From: Coenobita brevimanus
Taxonomy: Eukaryota > Arthropoda > Malacostraca > Decapoda > Coenobitidae
Assembly (NCBI GenBank): GCA_032717465.1
Contig: CM064683.1
Span: 35,167,042 to 35,231,041, forward strand
Direction: 5' to 3'
Length of the DNA: 64,000 bases
Under the pieces are notes generated by a model, which was given only the letters and a program-made list of their open reading frames with translations, did no database searches and was not told where the DNA came from. The translations under genes and the position numbers were made by a program. Positions 35,915-46,937 of this stretch are shown here, in pieces (the stretch's first letter is position 1; each line of letters opens with the position of its first letter).

Positions 35915-35981
<67 letters not shown>
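35760..35981. repeat. Compound microsatellite (AT)n(TC)n(AC)n(TC)n(AC)n
   Basis: (TA)n runs from 35760 to 35830, (TC)n from 35834 to 35879, and (AC)n to 35901. After 14 bp of unique sequence a second (TC)n(AC)n pair covers 35916-35981. The duplicated TC-AC order suggests a segmental duplication of the array. Confidence 0.96.
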
Positions 35982-36176
35982 AGGACAACTTAAAAGAATT
36001 CCTCTCTCATTTCCGTGCACACAACTTTCCCACACATGCATACTTACACGCACACACGTACACCCACACACACTTACACACAATTACGGACAAGGACACG
36101 CTGGTTCAGGGTCAGCCCAACCTCGCACGGACATCAAACCCATTAGTGTTTTATAGTTATTGTCGATATAGCTTCA

Positions 36177-36192
36177 GTGTGTGTGTGTGTGT

Positions 36193-36230
<38 letters not shown>

Positions 36231-36360
36231 GTTTGATGGACAGGTAGATAGATAGATGAATAGATAGATAGACATACACATATGTATATAATTAGATTGA
36301 CTACTAGCTGATTGATCGATAGAGTCATACATATATAGATAGATGGGATACATAGAACAG
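36177..36360. repeat. (GT)n, (GACA)9 and (GATA)n microsatellites
   Basis: (GT)8 is followed by GAGA, then nine GACA units to about 36230, then scattered GATA units with ATAC words to 36345. Confidence 0.93.
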
Positions 36361-36394
36361 TCAGAGGGTCAACTATTATCAAGATATGCAATGC

Positions 36395-36615
36395 TGCCCC
36401 AATCAGGAACTATGCAACGACATAAGCACAGGTGTTCCTATAACATGTCGTTGGGCCTTGTGGAGGACCTGTAAGTCTGTTTTAACCAGTTTCAAGCCAC
36501 AAAAGAATTCGCTGCCCATGACCGGATTCAAAACCCGCGTCTCATCGGAAAACATGCCACTTTTCGACACACCTGGCCATTGCCTCCCCATATAATTCAG
36601 AGTCTCGTAAAAAAA
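36395..36615 (-). mobile_element. tRNA-derived SINE fragment
   Basis: On the minus strand, GGGTTTTGAATCCGG (from 36523-36537) resembles a pol III B box. GAGGCAATGGCCAGGTGTGT, about 40 bp upstream of it, resembles an A box. The body acctgtgcttatgtcgttgc lies downstream. It matches the SINE-A head only loosely. An A-run at 36610-36623 lies on the wrong side to be its tail. Confidence 0.45.
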
Positions 36616-36809
36616 AAAAAAAATCGTTTACAGGTTAGCTTTCCATATTTTACTTTTTTTCCTAAATGAGACATCCGTTGAGCTCGTTTTTGACTTAGCA
36701 TTTTATTACGCTCCTTCTACTCAGACTTGTCTTAAAACCGACATCAATACATCTTAAATGATGTGTTGTAACAAAAGAGTAACACATTGTGAAATTAGCC
36801 AATAGCCAT

Positions 36810-36900
36810 AAAAAAAGGGCTATGGTAAAGACATAGAGCGGTAGTACTGTCTTTTTCTGCGCTGAACTATGAAACTTAGTCCAGAAGGAGAACTATTTAG
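36810..36900 (+). repeat. Short dispersed repeat D (ACTGTCTTTTTCTGC)
   Basis: ACATAGAGCGGTAGTACTGTCTTTTTCTGC is split here as ACATAGAGCGGTAGTACTG plus TCTTTTTCTGC, then ctgaactatgAAA. Related copies are at 43280-43335 and 43028-43075, with a weaker one near 4750-4825. Confidence 0.5.
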
Positions 36901-37009
36901 GCCAAGGTAAGACGAAAATATTTGAATATCACAGCCTGTGTTCTAGGTTTCTTATCATAATTCTGTTTCTCAAGCCTATCATAGTCAGGTTTCTCTATTA
37001 TTATATTGT

Positions 37010-37165
37010 AACTAGCTCCAGACGAATTCATGTAACTGAGAGTGAGTACAGCACCGGAGTGTTAATATTATCATCATCAACCCAGTCATGGTGGGGACAG
37101 CTCTAGTATTCTACTCCAAACAACGCCAGACAATTTATTTAGCTGTGTAACTCGCTGTGCCATGG
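37010..37165 (+). repeat. Dispersed CAGACGA-type repeat, two consecutive units
   Basis: First unit: CTCCAGACGAATTCATGTAACTGAGAGTGAGT (split core CAGACGAATTCATGT). Second unit: AACCCAGTCATGGTgggGACA, CTCTAGTATTCTACTCCAAA, then gCCAGACAATTTATTTAGCTG. The order matches the cluster at 3740-5215. Confidence 0.65.
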
Positions 37166-37225
37166 TAGAATTATTTATGAACTTGCTCAAAATGTCACTT
37201 TTTATAATTTTCAGTTTTCTTGTTA

Positions 37226-37267
37226 TCGCCCGCCATTAGAAGGCGGAGCGATAATGTTTTTGCCTGC

Positions 37268-37320
<53 letters not shown>

Positions 37321-37588
37321 CCCATTATATATCATGAACGGCTTGAGCTATCAACATGAAACATTCAGGGTATCAAGATATGGCCAAAATCTTGGACGAG
37401 TTCGAAAATGGGCACTCGGGGTCAAAATCAAGGTCACCAAAGTGGCTGCCAAATGTCAACTAGCTTTTATCGCCCGACTTCAGCACCATATTTCTCATGA
37501 ACGGCTTGAGCTATCAACATGGAATCTTCAGGGTATCAAGATATGGCCTAAATCATGGACTTGGCCAACAGCATATTCTGGCGGGCGA
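37226..37588. mobile_element. MITE family 3: 363-bp element with 10-bp TIRs and TTA target duplication
   Basis: TCGCCCGCCA (37226-37235) and TGGCGGGCGA (37579-37588) are perfect inverted termini. TTA stands immediately outside both (37223-37225 and 37589-37591), consistent with a 3-bp TWA-type duplication. The left end is doubled: GGCGGAGCGAT follows 7 bp after the TIR and can pair with it as a hairpin. (GT)n at 37271-37320 occupies the subterminal position. The interior has two copies of CATGAACGGCTTGAGCTATC, through cagggtatcaagatatggcc (about 37333 and 37497). Non-coding. A frame across the element is an artefact. Confidence 0.85.
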
Positions 37589-37891
37589 TTAGCATTCGGC
37601 TCCCAAATGATTTTCTTTCATTCTTAATGATTTGGAGCTCCAGTCGAGCAGGGCAGTACTCCCAAGGTGGATGGAAAGCTGATGACAGGGAGAGCTGGAG
37701 CTCCCGTTTCATCAGCCCTCAGGACTAGGTCCCGACCATCCCCCTTTGCTGAACTTTTTCAGTGTCTCAGTAACCCAGCGAGTAGGTCAGCATCCTCTCC
37801 AATACAAGTTTCTCTAACTATCTACACCAAACTACATGCACAGTACACACCACACTTCCTTTTCAAAATCTGGAAAAAAAAAAAAAAAAAA

Positions 37892-38592
37892 ATGGCGTCG
37901 AATAACAGCTTCGGAGTCCCCAGGGGGCAGGGGACCATAAATGTCCCCACCTTCTGCCCCTCTCCCGGTGATGACTCAAGATGCCTGGAACCACTGTCTG
38001 ACTCTCTTCTTCATTTCTGCAACATTCGTGGCCTTTCCTCTAACTTTCGCTCTGTTGAGCACCACCTCTCCTTCTCTAAACCTCACCTTCTTTTTCTGAG
38101 ACTCAGCTGTCTGAGGCAACTGACAGCAGACCCTTTTCTATATCCTCCTACTTTCTCTATACTCATTTCAAAGCCAAAGGTGGCTGTTGTGTATATATAT
38201 GCAACAACTTATCTAACTCTCGTGGTCCTGAACTCGATTCTTCTGAATTCTCTACACTCTGGCTTCGGCATTCCTGTCATTCTCTGACTAAATACATCTG
38301 TGCTGTTTACTTATCTCCTAACTCTACTGACTATCAAAAATTCTTTGACTATCTTACTTCTACAATGGAACACATTCTATCCATTTCTCCTTTCTCTGAA
38401 ATCTCCATTCTAGGAGATTTCAATGTTCACCACCACCTTTGGCTTTCCTCTCCTTTCACTGATCCACCTTGTGAACAAGCCTACACCTTTTCTATCCTTA
38501 ATGACCTAGAGCAGCTTTGTACAGCACCCTACCCGTATTCCTGACCGCCTTGGAGAGAGCTCCAACCTACTTGACCTCTTCCTTACAACTAA
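37892..38592 (+). pseudogene. LINE endonuclease domain, N-terminal part (broken)
   Basis: It begins MASNNSFGVPRG. The APE endonuclease start HFCNIRGLSSNFRSVEHHLS is clear, followed by KPHLLFL. Later, in another frame, SEISILGDFNVHHHLWLSSP gives the conserved GDFN motif (near 38395-38450). A stop at 38285 and at least one frameshift separate the parts. It ends at DLFLTT where the TIR element enters. Confidence 0.85.
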
Positions 38593-39287
38593 AGGCCCTA
38601 TCACACGGTACCTCGTACCAGGAACTGCCAAGGAAGATTTAAGTGGAACAAAACTTGGATGCTATCACACATGTTCCTCGTATCCTCGGCAAAGGACATG
38701 CTTCTCACACTGTTGCCAGAGCCCCGTCTCGCGACTGTGGACAATGATCGCTGTCGCTGACTCGGTAAAGAATAAGGAGAAGCAACTTTTGTTTACAAAC
38801 TGGTACACACGCGGAACTGCCTCAATTTCTCTATAAGGGCGAATTCAGCTGCCCTTGTCCAGGAAATCGATGATATAGCCAACAGTACGTTGTTGTGGTG
38901 GTGGTGTTTTCAGGTGGCGACTGGTTCGTCTACTCTACCTGCAGTGGAGTCCTCAGTTGTAAACACGTGATATTTTATCGACATCACAGTTTCCTCGGTG
39001 TAGGAAATATTAACTCTTTATAAGACCTTCAAAACGATTGATATTTATTATAAAATATTAATAAGTATTCAGTGTTAGGCTAAATGTTTAATAATGTAGT
39101 ATGATATATTCTCTGTCGAGTAGCCTGGGTTTTGGTCACACTGTTTTGCCCGTCGTATCCTCGGCAGGAATCCATCCAGATGGGTTCCAAATGCCCGTGG
39201 TATCGTCGGCAATTTTACCACGTTACCGTTCCGATTTACCATCGTATCCTCGGCAAACCTCGTATGAGGTGCCGTGTGATAGCCCCA
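38593..39287. mobile_element. 695-bp non-autonomous TIR element inserted in the LINE
   Basis: Left end AGGCCCTATCACACGGTACC, right end GGTGCCGTGTGATAGCCCCA: inverted over about 28 bp with a few mismatches. TAA stands outside both ends (38590-38592 and 39288-39290). Removing the element and one TAA rejoins the LINE reading DLFLTT with NPSAYTVNLFSPLGSSDHNL in phase, which fixes the boundaries. CGTATCCTCGGCA recurs as a subterminal motif near 38676, 39152 and 39243, with a variant near 39198. A 3-bp TWA duplication fits PIF/Harbinger, but no transposase is present, so the superfamily is inference. Confidence 0.85.
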
Positions 39288-41532
39288 TAATCCTTCTGCT
39301 TACACTGTTAATCTTTTCTCTCCGTTGGGCTCCTCTGATCACAACCTTATCACCTAAATTTGTCCTATCGCTGCGGTGCGGCTTGTGGACCCTCCAATGA
39401 AGCGTCGTCTGTGGCACTTTGGAGCTGTGGATTGGGAGGCCCTCAGGCAGTACTTCTTTGATTTTCCCTGGAATGATTATTGCTTCCATGGCCGGAGCCA
39501 TCTGGTTGTGCCTTGCGCATTACGGAGGTCATTCTCTAGGGCATGGAAGCATACATTCCTTTCTCATATCCTTCGACTAATGTATGAAAGCCTTGGTTTA
39601 ATCACCCTTATACTAATGCTGTCCGCAACAAGGAGAGGGCCTATAAAAGGTACCGGAGCCCACTCACCCCTGAATCACATCTTTTATATGTTTCTGCCCG
39701 GAATTGTGCTAAGTCTGTTCTTCGCTCTGCTAAAAATAATTTCATCCGTACTAAATGCTCTCAACTCTCCAACTCGAATTCTTCCCACTCCTTCTGGCAC
39801 CTTGCCAAAAACCTTTCTAACAACTTTACCTCGTCATCCTTCCCTCCTCTTTTCTACTCTGATGACTTTGTAGCTATTTCTTCTACTGATAAAGCAGATC
39901 TCTTCGCTCGGACTTTCTCCTCCAATTCCACCTTAGACGATTCCGGTGCTGTTCCTCCATCACTTCCCTCCTCTGACTTCCTCATGGCTGACATTAAAAT
40001 TTCTTCAGGTGATGTATTTTCTGCCATCACAGGCCTCAATACTAATAAGGTATATGGGCCTGATGGAGTCCCTCCTGTTGTTCTCAAGAACTGTGCTTCT
40101 GTGCTTACACCCTGCCTAGGCAAACTCTTTCGCTTTTGTCTATCAACTTGTACCTTTCCTTCTTTCTAGAAGTTTGCTCTCATTCAGCCTGTCCCAAAGA
40201 AGGGTGACCATTCTCAACCCTCTAACTATCGTCCAATTGCTTTAACATCCTGTATCTCAAAAGTTTTCGAGTCTATTCTTAATAGAAAAATTTTAAAGCA
40301 TCTTTCCTATCACAACCTTCTTTCTGATTGTCAGTATGGGTTCCGTCAGGGACGTTCCACAGGCGATCTTCTCATCTACCTTTCAGACTCCTGGTCATCC
40401 TCCTTTCGGGACTTTGGCGAAAGCTTCGCCATTGCACTTGACATCTCAAAGGCTTTCGATCGAGTCTGGCATAAATCTTTAATTTCCAAACTGCCCTCTT
40501 ACAGATTCTATCCTTCTATCTGTGCCTTCATCTCTAGCTTCCTTTCTGGTCGTTCAATAGCCGCTGTTGTAGACGGCCATCGTTCTTCTCCTAGATCTAT
40601 TTAACATTGGTGTTCCTCAGGGCTCTGTCCTATCACCAACCCTCTTCCTTTTATTCATCAATGACCTTCTAAGCTGTACATCTAACCCTATCCACTCATA
40701 CGCTGATGACTCCACCCTTCACCTTTCCATTCGATTCCTGCAACGTCCATCTCAGCAGTTACTTCAACAAACAAGGGCACACCTAATGTCTGACTTGGCT
40801 CGTATCTCTGACTGGGATAAAAATAATCTGGTTGTTTTTAATGCATCAAAGACTCAGTTTTTGCACCGATCAACCCGACAAAACCTTCCACAGGTATACC
40901 CACTAATGTTTAATAATATTTAGCTTAATCCTGCATCATCCTTGAACATGCTTGGGGTTTCATTTACTCTGGTCTTATCTTGGAAAGGTCATATTACATA
41001 TCTTGTAAAATTTGCTTCCAAGAGATTAGGTGTGCTAAACCGACTCAGTTCCATCTTTACCCCTGCACAACTGTTGACTCTATACAGAGGTTTTATCCGC
41101 CCCTGCGTGGAGTACAACTCTCATGTGTGGGGAGGCTCCCCACATACAGCTCTTCTCAACAGGGTGGAGTCAAAGGCTTTTCGCCTCATTAACTCTCCTC
41201 CTCTTACTGACTCCCTTCAACATCTGTCTCTTCGTCGCACTGTTGCATCTTTATCTCTTTTCTATCGCTACTTCAATGGTCACTGCTCCTCTGAACTGTC
41301 TGCATGCATTCCTCCACTTCTACGACGTGCGCGTAGCACCCGTCTGGCAGCAAATTCTCACCCCTTTTCTGTCAAACTCTCTAATGCAAGAGTTAACCGT
41401 TACTCCCAGTCCTTCATTTATGCAACAGGTCAGCTCTGGAACTATCTCCCTCTGTCTGTATTTCCTGCTTCCTATGATCTCCAATCTTTCAAACGCAGTG
41501 TATCCAGACATCTCGAAATGATCGGATGTTGA
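39288..41532 (+). pseudogene. LINE endonuclease C-terminus plus reverse transcriptase (broken)
   Basis: It starts with the endonuclease end SPLGSSDHNL. RT blocks follow in order: KVYGPDGVPPVVLKNCASVL, then LIQPVPKKGDHSQPSNYRPI (after a stop at 40168), YGFRQGRSTGDLL, ALDISKAFDRVWHKSL (first catalytic Asp), a frameshift near 40600 at QGSVLSPTLFL, YADDS at 40699-40713 (catalytic Asp pair), then HVWGGSPHTALLNRVESKAF and the C-terminal SVSRHLEMIGC with a stop at 41530. An in-frame TAG lies at 40921. The order is complete but the frame is broken at several places. Confidence 0.9.
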
Positions 41533-41757
41533 ATTTGGCTCTCTCTTGTATTTTGTTTTTCTCTTGGAAGGAACAGTTTTGCGGGTTCGTTGCCTTTGGT
41601 TCCTTCATCCTCACATAAAAGAAATAAAAAAGTAAATAGAATCTGTTTTAATCCCGGCACAGAGGTTGTTGTTCGTGCCTGTTCTCTCTTTAGCCTATCC
41701 ACCCTAATTATTCTGTTACCTCCCCCCCCACACAGAAAACCTTCTTATGAATAAAGG

Positions 41758-41759
<2 letters not shown>

Positions 41760-41804
<45 letters not shown>
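41760..41804. repeat. Microsatellite (AC)22
   Basis: About 45 bases of AC. Confidence 0.96.
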
Positions 41805-41806
<2 letters not shown>

Positions 41807-41946
41807 TCCTTTGTTATGAGAGTGCATATAATTCTCAGTTCGTGGCTGTGAAAATAGTAAGGGAAAGAAATACACATTCATGCAAGCATACATTCTCGTT
41901 TTCTGTTTAATTTATATCTTGCTCTGTTTCTCTGTCTGTTCATGTC

Positions 41947-41950
<4 letters not shown>

Positions 41951-42009
<59 letters not shown>
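41951..42009. repeat. Microsatellite (CT)29
   Basis: About 59 bases of CT. Confidence 0.97.
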
Positions 42010-42011
<2 letters not shown>

Positions 42012-42129
42012 CGGTTGTCTGTACCATATAATCTCGTCTTTAATGAACTGTCCTTCGCTGCATTCTTCCTCACTATTATCCTCCTGTCCTTACAAACACA
42101 CAACCAATGCTGGCTCCTTTATTGAACTC

Positions 42130-42510
42130 TTGTATCGTCATCGTCATCGTCATCAGCCTTTTGAGTGTCCACTGCAGGACCGGCCTATCCCTGCCGAAGT
42201 GGGGACGATACAGCCAATGTATCTCTACCAAGTGGCTTAGGCTGTCTAGTAGAGATTGTATGTAGGGTGAGTAGCGCTTGTAAGTGTAGTTGTAGTGTTG
42301 GAGTGGCTTTGGATGTGTGTGTAGTCTGTGAACCAAGTGTAATCGGCCCGCACAAGCCGACTGGGTACAAGCATACATTATAGTAAGCGACACTGGTTCA
42401 ACCACAGCACCCCTGATGTCCGCCAAAGCAATATGTGGCCAGAAGAACGTTCGTTCTTCAGTGTACGAAAACGCACACTTTACCACTGTACCACGGAGGC
42501 TCCTGAACTC
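42130..42510 (-). mobile_element. tRNA-like SINE, minus strand
   Basis: Reading the minus strand from 42505, GCCTCCGTGGTACAGTGGTA resembles a tRNA 5' half with an A box, and GTGGTTGAACCAGTGTCGCT (about 42385-42405) resembles a B box. At the other end, catcagccttttgagtgtcc and CACTGCAGGACCGGCCTATC (42168-42187) form a 3' end with a tail of GTCATC repeats (42133-42153). This type of end is common in arthropod retroposons. Family inferred. Confidence 0.55.
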
Positions 42511-42900
42511 TTGTATAGAGTCTATTATATTTCATTATTACAGCCTACTGCAGATTGCATAAAGGTAATGAGAGATATTTGAGCCTTGATAGCTAAGTGG
42601 ACTCTAGCGTCACTTCCTTACCGTAAGTGCTGGGGGATGGACGCCTTCACGTGGTGGCACCGATAGGTCTGGGCGATCGCGACGGAGGTGTCGGGGTACA
42701 CAAACATTTCTCAGTCACTTCCCTGTTCCCCATAGGGAGGATGACAAACTGCGGTTTAAGGAAAACATCGGTCTACAGATCACTGGATTCACGTTCCAAT
42801 GGGCCTAGGGTTGGAAGTACGATATCTTTCCGTTTATTTCTGCCCATGGAACGTTAATGGTCTCTCAGTTGATTTTTGCAGTGTATAGTATGCTGGTAAG
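42511..42900. other. No recognised feature
   Basis: Normal-complexity sequence. GGATGGACGCCTTCACGTGG near 42634 loosely resembles CCATGGACGCCTTCACTTG at 52398; the relation is unclear. Confidence 0.4.
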
Positions 42901-42924
42901 AAAAATATACAACAGCAAGGGGCC

Positions 42925-43345
42925 TTTCCTATTAAGTCGCTAAGGAGTATCAAACTGTTTTTACTCAAACTTGAACGAGAATTGCTAGTTATCAAGAATT
43001 TCTACGGAAACGATCTAGAACCAGATCATTTTTCTTTTTCTGCCACTAAACTACGTGAGATAAACTACAGAAAGTAGGAAATCTGAGTTTTAAGAGGAAA
43101 AACAGCATTTAACAGAAGAATAAACGCTCTTGCTAACTAGTCGCTAAGGAAGAATTGCTATACTCTGCCTACTCGAACTAGGCCTAACATTGCCAACTCT
43201 CTGTTTTGAATGCTGAGGTGTATCCGCAGGTGAACACTAAAATTGCTTTTATTCACCAAGGAGTGATATGGAATGGATGGATATAGAGCCATAGCACTGT
43301 CTTTTTCTGCCACTGACCTACGTGAAATAAGCCAAAATACATCGA
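42925..43345 (+). repeat. Repeat D, two diverged tandem units
   Basis: tAAGTCGCTAAGGAgtatc and cTAGTCGCTAAGGAagaat (42931 and 43137) each precede a later CTTTTTCTGCCACTaaaCTACGTGA or CTTTTTCTGCCACTgacCTACGTGA (43032 and 43305). The region looks like two ~200-280-bp units of one repeat. Confidence 0.5.
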
Positions 43346-43429
43346 AAATTTGCAGGTGAAAGAACTACAGAATACCTCCCTGGCTCTTGAGAATACGACC
43401 TGTGTAATGGAAGGGGATGAAAACAGTCA

Positions 43430-43660
43430 CCATTAACCCGTACAGGCCGAAAATGCAGTGTTCCATATTTTCTTTGCTGACTCCAGACGAACTTATTCCC
43501 GTAATGACAGATATTTTGCAATGAAGGGATTAGGAAAAGCTACATCTAACCCCTCCAGTTTGACAATGATTACCTAAGCACAAACTAATCGTCTGAAGAT
43601 AGGAAGAACAAAATTATTATCATTTCACACCAGTAACTTTTTAAATTGTCGATTCCAACT
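43430..43660 (+). repeat. Dispersed CAGACGA-type repeat, copy
   Basis: CATTAACCCGTACAGGCCGA, ctCCAGACGAACTTATTCcc, GCAATGAAGGGATTAGGA, ACATCTAACCCCTCCAGTTT and CTAATCGTCTGAAGATAGGA occur in family order. One of the longest copies. Confidence 0.7.
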
Positions 43661-43855
43661 GGTGAATACTTCAGTGTACATTTTGAACAGAGGGTAGGAG
43701 GTGTTCATTACAGGCTTTATTAACCTCATCATTTCGAATGATCCTTCGAGAGATTAATGAAATCACCTAGTCTATCTATCTATTGCCAGACTCCTTAATC
43801 CCGTATGGGGTGGCCACAAACAAATCGCCTCCACGTCGCCCTGTCCCCCGCCATT

Positions 43856-45760
43856 TCACTGCCCTGCTCCCAACTCACACCCCCCTATCTCATATACCTC
43901 TCCATTCCATCCCTCCATCTCATCCTCTTCATCTCCCTCCCTCTTCCCCTCCTCCACCTCACTCACATACACTCTCCTCGTCAGTCTCTCATCCTCCATC
44001 CTCTCCACATGGCCAAACCACCTCGTTGTGTTCCTCCTAACGCTTCCTATCACATCCACATCCACACCACAACGCTCCTTTTTATCCTCATTTGTCAGCC
44101 CGTCTCTCCATATGACTCCAAAGGCTCCTCTTAAATAATTCATTTCCACTGTTCTCACACTTGACTTGTGTCCTTCCAGCAACGTCCAAGCTTCACTTCC
44201 ATACGTTAGAGTTGGTATCACAATACTGTCATGTAGTAACTTTTTCACTTCCATGCTCACTTCCCTGTTTCTTATCACTGCTTTCAAGGAACCAGCAACC
44301 TTTCTTCCTTGTTGTACCCTTTCAAGCACTTCACCCTCCAAACTTCCATCCTTACTCATCACACTACCCAAGTACTGAAACGTACTCACATTTTCTATTT
44401 CCTCACCATCAAACCTCCCTGTACATTCACTGACTTCACCTCTCTCAAAGACCATCACTTTACTATTCCCTACATTCACCTTGATTCCGTTTCTTATACA
44501 TTCTCCCAAACTCATCCACCAAGCCTTGCAGCTCCCCTTCCTCTTTACTTAACAACACAGTATCATCTGCAAACGACAGTACAGGGAGTTTCCAAACACT
44601 ACCCTCTCTCACTAGGGCCACTCCAACATCCACTGCCCTACCTTGTATCTCTTTTATTATCCCATCCATGTACAGATTGAACAACCATGGAGACATGACA
44701 CATCCCTGTTTCAACCTAACCTTCAGAGAGAAAAATTCACTCAGCTCACCATCCACACTCACTGCAGCCTTAGCACCAACATACATACTCTTCACAGCAT
44801 TCAACAACTCCCTATCTACTCCATATATTCTTAATGCTTTCCACATTCCTTGTCTATCCCCCTGTCATATGCTTTCTCCAAATCCATGAAGGCCGCATAC
44901 AACTTCTTTCCCTTCTCTAGACACTTTTCCACTAAAGATCAAAGAATGAATATCTGATCTACATAACCTCTTCCATTCCTAAAGCCTCCCTGTTCTTCTC
45001 CAACTAATTCCTCGGTTATTTCCCTAACTCTGTCAATAAGTATCCTACCATACACTTTTCCTATTACACTAAGAAGACAAATGCCTGTATGATTACCACA
45101 CACTTCTTTTTCCCCTTTTCCTTTGTACCAGGGAATAATTTTACCTGACTTCCAATCCTCCGGGACTCTACCTTCCTCCCAGGCCAATCTGCACATCTTC
45201 CACATCCATTCTACTACTATCTCTCCCCCATGCTTCAGTATTTCACCACACACTCCATCAATTCCTGGGGCTTTCCCCAATTTCACTTTCTTCATTGCTT
45301 CCACAACTTCTATCCTATTGATTTCCTCCTGTCTTCTCACCTCCTTCCTTCTCCCAGCCATTTCCCAGCCACTTATACTCGCATTACTTCTATTCTCTAT
45401 GTTCAACAATTCCTTAAAGTGTTCTCTCCATCTGCGCACTTTTTCTCTTTTCTCCACTAGTAATCTACCATTTTTATCTTTCACTCCCCAGCTAACTTCT
45501 TTGGCACCCTGTCTAACTTTCTTTACCTCTTTCCAGAACATTTTCTTACAGTCCCTCCACCTTACATTCAAATTCCTTCCAAATTCCTCATCCACTCTCT
45601 TCTTACTCTCTCTTACTAATCTTTTCGCCTCTCTCTTCCTTTCTACATATAACTCTCTCTTCCGTCTCTCAACTTCTTCCACGCCCCTATTTCTCATCCA
45701 TTCATTGTATGCTTTCTTCTTTTGTGCCTCAGCCTGTCACACCTCTTCGTTCCACCATGC
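43856..45760 (-). pseudogene. LINE-B reverse transcriptase (broken)
   Basis: In order on the minus strand: TAWWNEEV linker; a Lys/Glu/Arg-rich helical region (45697-45450); KAPGIDGVCGEILKHGG; VPEDWKSGKIIPWYKGKG; GFRNGRGYVDQIF; a frameshift near 44939; AAFMDLEKAYDR (first catalytic Asp, about 44875-44915); RLKQGCVMSPWLFNLYMDG; FADDT at 44573-44559 (catalytic Asp pair); a frameshift near 44500; then YLGSVMSKDG and RWFGHVERM. It closely matches LINE-A over the shared half. Inactive. Confidence 0.9.
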
Positions 45761-46164
45761 TGTTCCTTTCACCCCCTTCCATCTTCTCCTCACCCCACAC
45801 ACCACATCATATGCCGCACATATTTCTTATGTGAATATCTTGCACACACCTTCCACGTCCCCCATCTGCACCAATTCATATTTACCCAATCGTTCCTCCA
45901 CTTCTCTCTTATATTCTGCCTTATTCTCATCATCTTGTAACCTTTCCACTCTCCTTGCAACTACTCCTTCCTCCCATTCTTCCCTTCTTCTATTTCACCA
46001 TCTAACTTGGATCTTGATTCTAGCCACCACCAAGTAGTTGTCAGAAATCCACTCCCTCAACCTCTATAAGCTCTTGCATCCATTACACATCTTTGCATCC
46101 TTTCATCCACACACACATAATCAATCATTGCCTTCCTTTCATTCAGTTCACCACCCACCCTTCT

Positions 46165-46765
46165 CATCACTCACCATGTATACCTGTGGATCATTTTGTG
46201 CCTGAAGAGGGTATTGGCTGTCACCAACCCCCTCCTGGCACAAATGTCCACTAACGCACTGCCATTCCCATCTATCTCAGCAGTCACACCCCACTCACCA
46301 ACGATTCCATCCACCTTCACATTCCCTACTTTACCATTCATATCACCAATCAAAAACACTCTCTCATCCTTCCAAACTTTTCAATGCACACTTCCACATT
46401 TGTCCAGAACTCTTCTCTCACTCTGCTTGCATGATCTAGCGTTGGCGCATACATGCACACAATCGCCCACATTTGTATTTCATCTTTCAATCTTACCCAC
46501 ACAATCCTTGAGCCAACTGATCCCTCTTATGTTCTTCTTCCATTTTTTTACTCACAACAATACACACTCCTTTTGCCCTCACATTCTCACCTACTCCTGC
46601 ATATATACCCCATCCATACTCCCATTCTCTCACCCTCTCTCCCCTCCATTTAGTTTCAGTTACTCCACACAAATTCACTTTCGCACCCTCAAGCACCTGC
46701 ACACTCTCTCTCTCTTTCACCTCATCATTCGCACCCCTTACATTCCACGTCGTGATCCGTGCCAT
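46165..46765 (-). pseudogene. LINE-B APE-type endonuclease (broken)
   Basis: From ATG 46765: MARITTWNVRGANDEVKER has the conserved WNVRG start, then VNLCGVTETKW has the catalytic ETKW block. After a frameshift near 46490, IGDMNGKVGNVKVDGIVG (from 46357) gives the GDxN block, then FRHKMIHRYTW (ending 46171). These are APE endonuclease blocks in the right order. A conserved SDH/WWNE block continues toward 45740. Confidence 0.85.
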
Positions 46766-46937
46766 GTCCTTTGTCCGGTCCTTGGTCGTCATCTTTCGGT
46801 CAGTCTTTGTCCAAGGCTTCTTGTTCGTCTTTTTAGTTTGCTGTATTCCGGAGAGGGGCACTAACCCTCCGCCAACCCTTTTAGTCGCCTCATACGACAA
46901 GCGGGGATACTGGGAGAGTATTCTTGAAACCTCCCTA

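Larger units (their letters stand above)
37628..41637 (+). mobile_element. Near full-length CR1/jockey-like LINE, split by a TIR element
   Basis: A probable 5' UTR (37628-37891, ending in an A-run) precedes an ATG at 37892. One polyprotein can be traced with breaks: APE-type endonuclease, then reverse transcriptase, then 3' UTR ending ATAAAAGAAATAAAAAAG near 41634. A 695-bp foreign element sits at 38593-39287. Without it the LINE is about 3.3 kb. Several stops and frameshifts make it inactive. It is a sister of the minus copy at 29987-31296; both share the C-terminal SVSRHLEM and the 3' UTR word TTGAATTTGGCTCTC. The CR1/jockey assignment is from motif style and is not tested. Confidence 0.9.
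43774..46937 (-). mobile_element. Near full-length RTE-like LINE (LINE-B), inactive
   Basis: On the minus strand about 3.1 kb runs from a 5' region with an endonuclease start (ATG at 46765) to a 3' end TCTGGCAATAGATAGATAGA at 43774-43793. The same tetranucleotide tail ends LINE-A at 22118, in line with RTE-type insertion. Both domains are present but split by several frameshifts and stops. The 5' end touches MITE family 1 copy 1 at 46938. A second LINE endonuclease start lies just beyond that MITE. Confidence 0.9.

Noticed and set aside
37220..37627. 135-residue frame crossing the GT array
   Set aside because: It lies entirely inside the family 3 MITE and its flanks; the internal MITE duplication explains its repeated peptide.
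45123..46037. 304-residue + strand frame
   Set aside because: It is the antisense shadow of the minus-strand LINE-B reverse transcriptase, whose motifs are in the correct order on the other strand.
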